Below, piece after piece: positions 1 through 11,587 of a DNA stretch of 64,000 nucleotides (position 1 is its first letter; every line of letters begins with the position of its first letter). This DNA is from Petrolisthes cinctipes (Eukaryota; Arthropoda; Malacostraca; Decapoda; Porcellanidae). The position numbers and the translations under genes were made by a program. The stretch is taken from assembly GCA_033782935.1 (NCBI GenBank), contig JAWQEG010000710.1:3472001-3536000 (forward strand), read 5' to 3'. Below the pieces are notes generated by a model that saw only the letters and a program-made list of their open reading frames with translations, searched no databases and was not told the DNA's origin.

Positions 1-206
1 ATTCGATATTTTGAGGTCCCAGAAGCAAACTGTACATGCCTACTCCGTGTTACAGTATTTTCAAAATACAGGCCCAAAACATGCTGAAAATCGATATTTT
101 AAGTGTCCAAAGTCAATATGTGCATGCATCTTCTGTACCCGTTTATATCTCAAATTCAGGCTCAAAACACCCGAAAATTCGATATTTTGGGGTCCCAGAA
201 GCGATC

Positions 207-364
207 TGTACATGCCTATTCAGATGCAGGCCCAAAACATGCTGAAAATCGATATTTTAGGTGCCCAAAGTCAACAAGTGTATGCATCTTCTGCACTCGT
301 TAATATCCCAAATTCAACCTCAAAACACCCGAAAAATCGATAATTTTGGGTCCCAGAAGCGATC
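207..364 (+). repeat. 158-bp monomer class (half-B deletion), first copy
   Basis: Reads CTACTCAGATGCAGGCCC where a full monomer has CTACTCAGTGCTAGAATATTTTC and onward; the net loss is 18 bp. About 41 of 384 monomers are of this class, including smaller derivatives. It is usually linked to GTCAACATGTGTATGCATC, CTGCACTCG, TTCAACCTC and GATAATTTTGGG. This extended haplotype points to one founder monomer. Exceptions at 29554 and 38188 look recombinant. Confidence 0.87.
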
Positions 365-540
365 TGTACATGCCTAGTCAGTGCTAGAATTTTTTCAAAT
401 TATTGGCTCAAAACATGCTAACAATCGATATTTTAAGTGTCCAAAGTCAATATGTTCATGCATCTTCTGTACCCGTTTATATCTCAAATTCAGGCTCAAA
501 ACACCCGAAAATTCGATATTTTGGGGTCCCAGAAGCGATC

Positions 541-687
541 TGTACATGCCTACTCAGTGCTAGAATATTTTCAAAATATAGGCCCAAAACATGCTATAAA
601 TCGATATTTTAGGTGCCCAAAGTCGATATCTCAAATTCAGGCCCAAAACACCCAAAAATTCGATATTTGGGGATTCCAGAAACGATC
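541..687 (+). repeat. 147-bp monomer class (half-A deletion), first copy
   Basis: The block runs GTCGATATCTCAAATTC where a full monomer has GTCGATAT, then 29 further bases, then CTCAAATTC. The deleted 29 bp end in TATAT, so the breakpoints fall in ATAT direct repeats. About 102 of 384 monomers are of this class (146-148 bp) by hand count, nearly always followed by CAGGCCCAAAACACCC. The shared breakpoint indicates a single origin, then amplification. Confidence 0.88.
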
Positions 688-860
688 TGTACATGCCTAC
701 TCCATGTTAGAGTATTTTCAATATACAGGCCCAAAACATACTGAAAATCGATCTTTTAGGTGGCCAAAAGTCGATATGTGCATGCATCTTCTGTACCCGT
801 TTATATCTCAAGTTCATGCTCAAAACACCCGAAAATTCGATATTTTGGGGTCCCAGAAGC
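684..860 (+). repeat. 177-bp monomer class, first clear copy
   Basis: Same structure as the 176-bp monomer, but with four A instead of three in the CCCAAAAGTCGATATG block. It is usually linked to AAAACATACTGAAAATCGATCTTTTAGG (CATACT instead of CATGCT, ATCGATC instead of ATCGATA), so it is a coherent lineage and not random one-base slippage. Since 177 is a multiple of three, reading frames continue through it by accident. Confidence 0.85.
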
Positions 861-1639
861 GATCTGTACTTGCCTACTCCGTGTTAGAGTATTTTTAAAA
901 TACAGGCGCAAAACAAGCTGAAAATCGATATTTTAGGTGACCAAAGTCGATATGTGCATGCATCTTCTGCACCCGTTTATATCCCAAATTCAACCTCAAA
1001 ACACCCGAAAATTCGATATTTTTGGGTACCAGAAGCGATCTGTACATGCCTACTCCGTGTTAGAGTATTTTCAAAATACAGGCCCAAAACATACTGAAAA
1101 TCGATCTTTTAGGTGCCCAAAAGTGGATATGTGCATGCATCTTCTGTACCCGTTTATATCTCAAATTCAGGCTTCAAACACCCGAAAATTCGATATTTTG
1201 GGGTCTCAGGAGCAATCTGTACATGCCTACTCAGATGGAGGCCCAAAACATGCTGAAAATCGATATTTTAGGTGCCCAAAGTCAACATGTGTATGCATCT
1301 TCTATACTCGTTTATATCTCAAATTCAACATCAAAACACCCGAAAATTCGATATTTTGGGGTCCCAGAAGCGATCTGTACATCCCTATTCAGTGCTAGAA
1401 TATTTTCAAAATATAGGCCCAAAACATGCTATAAATCGATATTTTAGGTGCCCAAAGTCGATATCTCTGATTCGGGCCCAAAACACCCCAAAATTCGATA
1501 TTTGGGGGTTCCAGAAGCGATCTGTACATGCCTACTCCATGTTAGAGTATTTTCAATTTACAGGACCAAAACATACTGAAAATCGATCTTTTAGGTGGCC
1601 AAAAGTCGATATGTGCATGCATCTTCTGTACCCTTTTAT

Positions 1640-3987
1640 ATCCCAAATTCAACCTCAAAACACCCGAAAATTCTATATTTTTGGGTCGCAGAAGCGATCT
1701 GTACATGCCTACTCAGTGCTAGAATTTTTTCAAAATATAGGCTCACGACATGCTAAAAATCGATATTTTAAGTGTCCAAAGTCTATATGTGCATGCATCA
1801 TCTGTACCCGTTTATATTTCAAATTCAGGCTCCAAACACCCGAAAATATGATATTTTGGGGTCCTAGAAGCGATCTGTACATGCCTACTCAGATGGAGGC
1901 CCAAAACATGCTGAAAATCGATATTTTAGGTGCCCAAAGTCAACATGTGTATGCATCTTCTGCACTTGTTTATATCTCAAATTCAACCGAAAATTCGATA
2001 ATTTTGGGTCCCAGAAGCGATCTGTACATGTCTAGTCAGTGCTAGAATGTTTTCAAAATATAGGCTCAAAAACATGCTAAAAATCGATATTTTAAGTGTC
2101 CAAAGTCGATATGTGCATGCATCTTCTGTACCCGTTTATATCTCATATTCAGGCTCAAAACACCCAAAAATTCGATATTTTTGGGTCCCAGAAGCGATTT
2201 GTACATGCCTACTCCTAGTTAGAGTATTTTCAAAATACAGGCCCAAAACATGCTGAAAATCGATATATTAGGTGCCCAAAGTCAATATGTGCATGCATCT
2301 TCTGTACCCGTTTATATCTCAAATTCAGGCTCAAAATACCCGAAAATTCGATATTTTGGGGTCCCAGAAGTGATCTGTACATGCCTACTTAGTGCTAGAA
2401 TATTTTCAAAATATAGGCCCAAAACATGCCAAAAATCGATATTTTAAGTGCACAAAGTCGATATCTCAAATTCAGGCCCAAAACACCCAAAAATTCGATA
2501 TTTTGAGGTCCCAGAAGCGATCTGTACATGCCTAATCCGTGTTAGAGTATCTTTAATATATAATCGATCTTTTAGGTGCCCAAAAGTCGATATGTGGATG
2601 CATTTTCTGTACCCGTTTATATCTCAAATTCAGGCTCAAAACACCCGAAAATTCGATATTTTGGGGTCCCAGAAGCGATCTGTACTTGCCTACTCCGTGT
2701 TGGAGTATTTTCATAATACAGGCCCAAACCATGCTGTAAATCGATATTTTAGGTGACCAAATTCAATATGTGTATGCATCTTCTGGACCCGTTTATATCT
2801 CAAATTCAACCTCAAAACACCCGAAAATTCGATATTTTTGGGTCCCAGAAGCAATCTGTACATGCCTACTCAGTGCTAGAATGTTTTCAAAATATAGGCT
2901 CAAAACATGCTAAAAATCGATATTTTAAGTGTTTAAAGTCGATATGTCCATGCATCATCTGTACCCGTTTATATCTCAAATTCAAGCTCAAAATACCCGA
3001 AAATTCGATATTTTGGGGTCCCAGAAGTGATCTGTACATGCCTACTTAGTGCTAGAATATTTTCAAAATATAGGCCCAAAACATGCTAAAAATCGATATT
3101 TTAGGTGCCCAACGTCGATATCTCAAATTCAGGCCCAAAACACCCAAAAATTCGAAATTTTGGGGTCCCAGAAGTGAACTGTACATACCTACTCCGTGTT
3201 AGAGTATTTTCAAAATACAAGCCCAAAACATACTGAAAATCGATCTTTTAGGTGCCCAAAAGTCGATAGGTACATGCATCTTCTGTACCCGTTTATATCC
3301 CAAATTCAACCTCAAAACACCCGAAAATTCTATATTTTTGGGTCGCAGAAGCGATCTGTACATGCCTACTCAGTGCTAGAATTTTTTCAAAATATAGGCT
3401 CACGACATGCTAAAAATCGATATTTTAAATGTCCAAAGTCTATATGTGCATGCATCATCTGTACCCGTTCATATCTCAAATTCAGGCTCCAAACACCCGA
3501 AAATATGATATTTTGGGGCCCTAGAAGCGATCTGTACATGCCTACTCAGATGGAGGCCCAAAACATGCTGAAAATCGATATTTTAGGTGCCCAAAGTCAA
3601 CATGTGTATGCATCTTCTGCACTTGTTTATATCTCAAATTCAACCGAAAATTCGATAATTTTGGGTCCCAGAAGCGATCTGTACATGTCTAGTCAGTGCT
3701 AGAATGTTTTCAAAATATAGGCTCAAAAACATGCTAAAAATCGATATTTTAAGTGTCCAAAGTCGATATGTGCATGCATCTTCTGTACCCGTTTATATCT
3801 CATATTCAGGCTCAAAACACACAAAAATTCGATATTTTTGGGTCCCAGAAGCGGTTTGTACATGCCTACTCCTAGTTAGAGTATTTTCAAAATACAGGCC
3901 CAAAACATGCTGAAAATCGATATATTAGGTGCCCAAAGACAATATGTGCATGCATCTTCTGTACCCGTTTATATCTCAAATTCAGGC
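1640..3987. repeat. 1657-bp HOR (10 monomers), about 1.4 copies
   Basis: The block 1640-2330 is repeated at 3297-3987, offset 1657 bp. The order from 1700 is 176, 147, 177, 176, 147, 158, 176, 176, 147, 177. Diagnostic shared variants are TTCTATATTTTTGGGTCGCAG, GGCTCACGACATGC, AAATATGATATTTTGG and the 11-bp-shorter 158-class monomer (1876-2022 and 3533-3679). Only the first ~690 bp of the second copy remains before the next HOR begins. Confidence 0.8.
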
Positions 3988-6225
3988 TCGAAACACCCGA
4001 AAATTCGGTATTTTTGGGTCCTAGAAGCGATCTGTACATCCCTACTCCTAGTTTGAATGTTTTCAAGATACAGACCCAAAACATGCTTAAAATCGATATT
4101 TTAGGTGCCCAAAAGTCGATATGTGCATGTATCTTCTGTACGCGTTTATATCTCAAATTCAGGCTCAAAACACCCGCAAATTCGATATTTTGGGGTCCCA
4201 GAAGCGATCTGTACATGCCTACTCAGTGCTAGAACATTTTCAAAATATAGTCCCAAAACATGCTAAAAATCGATATTTTAGGTGCCCAAAGTCGATATCT
4301 CAAAATTCAGGCCCAAAACACCCAAAAATTCGATATTTTGTGGACCTAGAAGCGATCTGTACATGCCTACTCCGTGTTAGAGTATTTTCAATATACAGGC
4401 CCAAAACATACTGAAAATTGATCTTTTAGGTGCCCAAAAGTCGATATGTGGATGCATCTTCTGTACCCGTTTATATCTCATATTCAGGCTCAAAACACCC
4501 GAAAATTCGATATTTTGGGGTCCCAGAATAGATCTGTACATCTCTACTCCTAGTTAGAATGTTTTCAAGATTCAGACCCAAAACATGCTCAAAATCGATA
4601 TTTTACGTGCCCAAAAGTCGATATGTGCATGCATCTTCTGTATCCGTTTATATCTCAAATTCAACCTCAAAACACCCGAAAATTCGATATTTTGGGGTTC
4701 CAAAGCGATCTGTACATGCCTACTCAGTGCTAGAATTTTTTCAAAATATAGGCTCACAATATGCTAAAAATCGATATTTTAAGTGTCCAAAGTCGATATG
4801 TGCATGCATCATCTGTACCCGTTTATATCTCAAATTCAGGCTCAAAACACCCGAAAATTCGATATTTTTGGGTCCCAGAAGCAATCTGTACATGCCTACT
4901 CAGTGCTAGAATGTTTTCAAAATATAGGCTCAAAACATGCTAAAAATCGATCTTTTAAGTGTCCAAAAACGATATGTCCATGCATCATCTGTACGCGTTT
5001 ATATCTCAAATTCAGGCTCAAAACACCCAAAAATTCGATATTTTTGGGTCCCAGAAGCGGTTTGTACATGCCTACTCCTAGTTATAGTATTTTCAAAATA
5101 CAGGCCCAAAACATGCTGAAAATCGATATATTAGGTGCCCAAAGACAATATGTGCATGCATCTTCTGTACCCGTTTATATCTCAAATACAGGCTCGAAAC
5201 ACCCGAAAATTCGGTATTTTTGGGTCCTAGAAGCGATCTGTACATCCCTACTCCTAGTTTGAATGTTTTCAAGATACAGACCCAAAACATGCTTAAAATC
5301 GATATTTTAGGTGCCCAAAAGTCGATATGTGCATGCATCTTCTGTACGCGTTTATATCTCAAATTCAGGCTCAAAACACCCGCAAATTCGATATTTTGGG
5401 GTCCCAGAAGCGATCTGTACATGCCTACTCAGTGCTAGAACATTTTCAAAATATAGTCCCAAAACATGCTAAAAATCGATATTTTAGGTGCCCAAAGTCG
5501 ATATCTCAAAATTCAGGCCCAAAACACCCAAAAATTCGATATTTTGTGGTCCTAGAAGCGATCTGTACATGCCTACTCCGTGTTAGAGTATTTTCAATAT
5601 ACAGGCCCAAAACATACTGAAAATCGATCTTTTAGGTGCCCAAAAGTCGATATGTGGATGCATCTTCTGTACCCGTTTATATCTCAAATTCAGGCTCAAA
5701 ACACCCGAAAATTCGATATTTTGGGGTCCCAGAATAGATCTGTACATCTCTACTCCTAGTTAGAATGTTTTCAAGATTCAGACCCAAAACATGCTCAAAA
5801 TCGATATTTTACGTGCCCAAAAGTCGATATGTGCATGCATCTTCTGTATCCGTTTATATCTCAAATTCAACCTCAAAACACCCGAAAATTCGATATTTTG
5901 GTGTTCCAAAGCGATCTATACATGCCTACTCAGTGCTAGAATTTTTTCAAAATATAGGCTCACAATATGCTAAAAATCGATATTTTAAGTGTCCAAAGTC
6001 GATATGTGCATGCATCATCTGTACCCGTTTATATCTCAAATTCTACCTCAAAACACCCGAAAATTCGATATTTTTGGGTCCCAGAAGCAATCTGTACATG
6101 CCTACTCAGTGCTAAAATGTTTTCAAAATAAAGGCTCAAAACATGCTAAAAATCGATCTTTTAAGTGTCCAAAGTCGATATGTCCATGCATCATCTGTAC
6201 GCGTTTATATCTCAAATTCAGGCTC
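3815..6225. repeat. 1206-bp HOR (7 monomers), two tandem copies
   Basis: Anchors at 4033, 4210, 4358, 4535, 4711, 4887 and 5063 recur at 5239, 5416, 5564, 5741, 5917, 6093 and 6269, an offset of 1206 (the last monomers are already diverging). Lengths are 177, 148, 177, 176, 176, 176, 176. Diagnostic variants present in both copies are GCGGTTTGTACATG, AAAGACAATATGTGC, CACCCGCAAATTCG, CTCAAAATTCAGG (148 bp), CCAGAATAGATCTG and ATGTCCATGCATCATC. Differences between copies are sparse, so this is a recent duplication. Confidence 0.88.
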
Positions 6226-9200
6226 AAAACACCCGAAAATTTGATATTTTGGGGTCCCAGAAGTGATCTGTACATGCCTACTTAGTGCTAGAATATTTTC
6301 AAAATATAGGCCCAAAACATGCTAAAAATCGATATTTTAGGTGCCCAAAGTCGATTTCTCAAATTGAGGCCCAAAACAACAGAAAATTCGATATTTTGGG
6401 GTCCCATAAGCGAACTGTACATGCCTACTCCGTGTTAGAGATTTTTCAATATACAGGCACAAAACATACTGAAAATCGATCTTTTAAGTGCCCAAAAGTC
6501 AATATGTGCATGCATCTTCTGTACCCGTTTATATCTCAATTTCAGGCTCCAAACACCCGAAAATTCGATATTTTGTGGTCCCAGAAGCGATCTGTACATG
6601 CCTACTTAGTGCTAGAATATTTTCAAAATATAGGCCCAAAACATGCTAAGAATCGATATTTTAGGTGCCCAACGTCGATATCTCAAATTCAGGCCCAAAA
6701 CACCCAAAAATTCGATATTTTGGGGTCCAATAAGCGAACTGTACATGCCTACTCCGTGTTAGAGTATTTTCAAAATACAGGCCCAAAACATACTGAAAAT
6801 CGATCTTTTAGGTGCCCAAAAGTCGATATGTGCATGCATCTTCTGTACCAGTTTATATCCCAAATTCAACCCCAAAACACCCGAAAATTCGATATTTTTG
6901 GGTCCCAGAAGCGATCTGTACATGCCTACTCAGTGCTAGAATTTTTTCAAAATATAGGCTCACTACATGCTAAAAATCGATATTTTAAGTGTCCTAAGTC
7001 GATATGTGCATGCATCATCTGTACCCGTTTATATCTCAAATTCAGGCTACAAACACCCGAAAATATGATATTTTGGGGTCCTAGAAGCGATCTGTAAATG
7101 CCTACTCAGATAGAGGCCCAAAACATGCTGAAAATCGATATTTTAGTTGCCCAAAGTCAACATGTGTATGCATCTTCTTCACTCGTTTATATCTCAAATT
7201 AAACCGAAAATTCGATAATTTTGGGTCCCAGAAGCGATCTGTACATGTCTAGTCAGTGCTAGAATGTTTTCAAAATATAGGCTCAAAACATGCTAAAAAT
7301 CGATATTTTAAGTGTCCAAAGTCGATATTTGCATGCATCTTCTGTACCCGTTTATTTCTCAAATTCAGGCTCAAAACACCCAAAAATTCGATATTTTTTG
7401 GTCCCAGAAGCGATTTGTACATGCCTACTCCTAGTTAGAGTATTTTCAAAATACAGGCCCTAAACATGCTGAAAATCGATATTTTAGGTGCCCAAAGTCA
7501 ATATGTGCATGCATCTTCGGTACCCGTTTATATTTCAAATTCAGGCTCAAAACACCCGAAAATTCGGTATTTTTGGGTCCTAGAAGCGATCTGTACATCC
7601 CTACTCCTAGTTAGAATGTTTTCAAGATACAGACCCAAAACATGCTCAAAATCGATATTTTAGGTGCCCAAAAGTCGATATGTGCATGCATCTTCTGTAC
7701 CCGTTTATATCTCAAATTCAGGCTCCAAACACCCAAAAATTCGATATTTTGGGGTCCCAGAAGTGATCTGTACATGCCTACTCAGTGCTAGAATTTTTTC
7801 GAAATATAGTCCCAAAACATGCTAAAAATCGATATTTTAGGTGCCCAAAGTCGATATCTCAAAATTCAGGCCCAAAACACCCAAAAATTCGATATTTTGG
7901 GGTCCCAGAAGCGATCTGTACATGCCTACTCCGTGTTAGAGTATTTTCAATATACAGGCCCAAAACATACTGAAAATCGATCTTTTAGGTGCCCAAAAGT
8001 CGATATGTGGATGCATCTTCTGTACCCGTTTATATCTCAAATTCAGGCTCATAACACCTGAAAATTCGATATTTTGGGGACCCAGAAGCTATCGGTACAT
8101 CCCTACTCCTAGTTAGAATGTTTATAAAATATACGCCCAAAACATGCTAAAAATCGATATTTTAGGTGCCCAAAGTCGATATCTCAAATTCAGCCCCAAA
8201 ACACCCGAAAATTCGATATTTTGGGGTCCTAGAAGCGATCTGTACATGCTTACTCAGATGCAGGCCCAAAACATGCTGAAAATCGATATTTTAGGTGCCA
8301 AAAGTCAACATGTGTATGCTTCTTCTGCACTCGTTTATATATTAAATTCAACCTCAAAACACCCGAAAATTCGATAATTTTGGGTCCCAGAAGCGATCTG
8401 TATATGTCTAGTCAGTGCTAGAATGTTTTCAAAATATAGGCTCAAAACATGCTAAAAATCGATATTTTAAGTGTCCAAAGTCGATATGTGCATGCATCTT
8501 CTGTACCCGTTTATATCTCAAATTCAGGCTGAAAACACCCGAAAATTCGATTGTTTTGGGTCCCAGAAGCGATCTATACATGCCTACTCCTATTTAGAGT
8601 ATTTTCAAAATACAGGCCGAAAACATGCTGAAAATCGATATTTTAGGTGCCCAAAGTCAATATGTGCATGCATCTTCTGTATATGTTTATATATCAAATT
8701 CAGGCTCAAAACACCCGAAAATTCGATATTTTTGGGTCCTAGAAGCAATCTCTACATCCCTACTCTTAGTTAGAATGTTTTCAAGATACAGACCCAAAAC
8801 ATGCTCAAAATCGATATTTTAAGTGCCCAAAAGTCGATATGTGCATGCATCTTCTGTACCCGTTTATATCTCAAATTCAGGCTCAAAACACCCGAAAATC
8901 CGATATTTTGGGGTGCCAGAAGCGATCTGTACATGCCTACTCAGTGCTAGAATATTTTCAAAATATAGGCCCAAAACATGCTAAAAATCGATATTTTAGG
9001 TGCCCAAAGTCGATATCTCAAATTCAGGCCCAAAACACCCAAAAATTCGATATTTTGGGGTCCCAGAAGCGATCTGTACATGCCTACTCCATGTTAGAGT
9101 TTTTTCAAAATACAGGCCCAAAACAAGCTGAAAATCGATATTTTAGGTGACCAAAGTCAATATGTGTATGCATCTTCTGCACCCGTTTATATCCCAAATT

Positions 9201-10752
9201 CAACCTCAAATCACCCGAAAAATCGAGATTTTTTTATCCCAGAAGCGATCTGAACATGCCTACTCAGTGCTAGAATGTTTTCAATATATAGGCTCAAAAC
9301 ATGCTAAAAATCGGTATTTTATGTGTCCAAAGTCGATATGTGCATGCATCATCTGTACCCGTTTATATCTCAAATTCAACCTCAAAACACCCGAAAATTC
9401 GATATTTTGGGGTCCCAGGAGCGATCTGTACTCAGATGCATTCCCAAAACATGCAGAAAATCGACATTTTAGGTGCCCAAAGTCAACATGTGTATGCATC
9501 TTCTGCACTCGTTTATATCTCAAATTCAACCTCAAAACACCCGAAAATTCGATAATTTTGGGTCCCAGAAGTGATCTGTACATGTCTAGTCAGTGCTAGA
9601 ATGTTTTCAAAATATAGACTCAAAAACATGCTAAAAATCGATATTTTAAGTGTCCAAAGTCGATATGTGAATGCATCTTCTGTAACCGATTATATCTCAA
9701 ATTCAGGCTCCAAACACCCGAATATTCGATATTTTTGGGTCCCAGAAGCGATCTGTACATGCCTACTCCTAGTTACAGTATTTTCAAAATACAGGCCCAA
9801 AACATGCTGAAAATCGATATTTTAGGTGCCCAAAGTCAATATGTGAATGCATCTTCTGCACCCGTTTATATCCCAAATTCAACCTCAAAACACCCGAGAA
9901 TTCGATATTTTTGGGTCCCAGAAGTGATCTGTACATGCCTACTTAGTGCTAGAATATTTTCAAAATATAGGCCCAAAACATGCTATAAATCGATATTTTT
10001 GGTGCCTAAAGTCGATATCTCAAATTCAGGCCCAAAACACCCGAAAATTCGATATTTTGGGGTCCCAGAGGCGATCTGTACTTGCCTACTCCGTGTTAGA
10101 GTATTTTCAAAATACAGGCCCAAAACAAGCTGAAAATCGATATTTTAGGTGTCCAAAGTCAATATGTGTATGCTTCTTCTGCACCCGTTTATATCCCAAA
10201 TTCAACCTCAAAACACCCGAAAATTCGATATTTTTGGGTCCCAGAAGTGATCTGTACATGCCTACTTAGTGCTAGAATATTTTCAAAATATAGGCCCAAA
10301 ACATGTTAAAAATCGATATTTTAGGTGCCCAAAGTCGATATCTCAAATTCAGGCCCAAAAAACCCGAAAATTCGATATTTTGGGGTCCCAGAAGCTAACT
10401 GTACATGCCTACTCCGTGTTAGAGTATTTTCAAAATACAGGCCCAAAACATACAGAAAATCGATCTTTTAGGTGCCCAAAAGTCGATATGTGCATGCATC
10501 TTCTGTACCCGTTTATATCCCAAATTTAACCTTAAAACACCCGATAATTCGATTTTTTGGGTCCCAGAAGCGATCTGTACATGCCTACTCAGTGCTAGAA
10601 TTTTTTCAAAATCTAGGCTCAAAACATGCTAAAAATCGATATTTTAAGTGTCCAAAGTCGATATGTGCATGCATTATTTGTATCCGTTTATATCTCAAAT
10701 TCAGGCTCAAAACACTCGAAAAATTCGATATTTTGGGGTCCCAGAAGCGAAC
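6226..10752. repeat. Mixed monomer segment, no complete HOR
   Basis: Anchors run 6269, 6416, 6593, 6740, 6917, 7093, 7240, 7416, 7592, 7769, 7917, 8094, 8241, 8399, 8575, 8751, 8928, 9075, 9251, 9427, 9577, 9754, 9930, 10077, 10253, 10400, 10576, 10753. The stretch 6740-7240 resembles 1523-2023 and 3180-3680, including the 11-bp-shortened monomer, so it is a third, older copy of that module. The stretch 7592-8094 (177, 148, 177) resembles part of the 1206-bp HOR. A 150-bp derivative of the 158 class lies at 9427-9576, where CATGCCTA is lost after TGTA. Confidence 0.75.
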
Positions 10753-11587
10753 TGTACATGCCTACTTAGTGCGTGAATATTTTCAAAATATAGGTCCAAA
10801 ACATGCTAAAAATCGATATTTTAGGTGCCCAAAGTCGATATCTCAAATTCAGGCCCAAAACACCCGAAAATTCGATATTTTGGGGTCCCAGAAGCGAACT
10901 GTACATGCCTACTCAGATGCAGGCCCAAAACATGCTAAAAATCGATATTTTAGGTGCCCAAAGTCAACATGTGAATTCATCTTCTGCACTCGTTTATATC
11001 TCAAATTCAACCTCAAAACACCAGAAAATTCGGTATTTTTGGGTCCTAGAACCGATCTGTACATCCCTACTCCAAGTTAGAATGTTTTCAAGATACAGAC
11101 CCAAAACATGCTCAAAATCGATATTTTAGGTGCCAAAAAGTCGATATGTGCATGCATCTTCTGTACCCGTTTATATCTCAAATTCAGGCTCAAAACACCC
11201 GAAAATTCGATATTTTTGGGTCCCAGAAGCGATCGGTACATGCCTACTCCTAGTTAGAGTTTTTTCAAAATACAGGCCCAAAACATGCTAAAAATCGATA
11301 TTTTAGGTGCCCAAAGTCAATATGTACATGCATCTTCTGTACACATTTATATCTCAAATTCAGGCTCAAAACACCCGAAAATTCGGTATTTTTGGGTCCT
11401 AGAACCGATCTGTACATCCCTACTCCAAGTTTGAATGTTTTCAAGATACAGACCCAAAACATGCTCAAAATCGATATTTTAGGTGCAAAAAAGTCGATAT
11501 GTGCATGCATCTTCTGTACCCGTTTATGTCTCAAATTCAGGCTCAAAACACCCGAAAATTCGATATTTTGGGGTCCTAGAAGTGATC
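10753..11587. repeat. 835-bp five-monomer module, copy 1
   Basis: Length order 147, 158, 177, 176, 177. The same order recurs at 14145, 17225 and 18060. Diagnostic features are GCGAACTG anchors, a 158-class monomer with GTCAACATGTGAATTCATC (a GAATTC site in place of TATGC), CACCAGAAAATTCGG, CCTAGAACCGATC and the AAGTTAGAATG/AAGTTTGAATG variants. The copies at 10753 and 14145 share GTGAATTCATC; the other two have GTGTATTCATC. Confidence 0.82.

Larger units (their letters stand above)
1..1639. repeat. Mixed monomer segment
   Basis: Monomer lengths from the anchor at 31 are 176, 158, 176, 147, 177, 176, 177, 158, 147, then 177. No local HOR is complete here, but the 158-147-177 succession is repeated in part (207-688 compared with 1218-1700). 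The window edge cuts a monomer at each end, so the array continues beyond both edges. Confidence 0.8.

Noticed and set aside
4014..4232. Overlapping open frames on both strands (for example minus strand 3887-4216 and plus strand 4014-4232)
   Set aside because: Simultaneous open frames in several registers reflect low stop density in the repeat consensus, not coding. The same pairs recur in each HOR copy.
10971..10980. GAATTC in the 158-class monomers as a functional motif
   Set aside because: It is just a TATGC-to-AATTC variant confined to two related modules (10.97 kb and 14.36 kb); useful as a lineage marker only.
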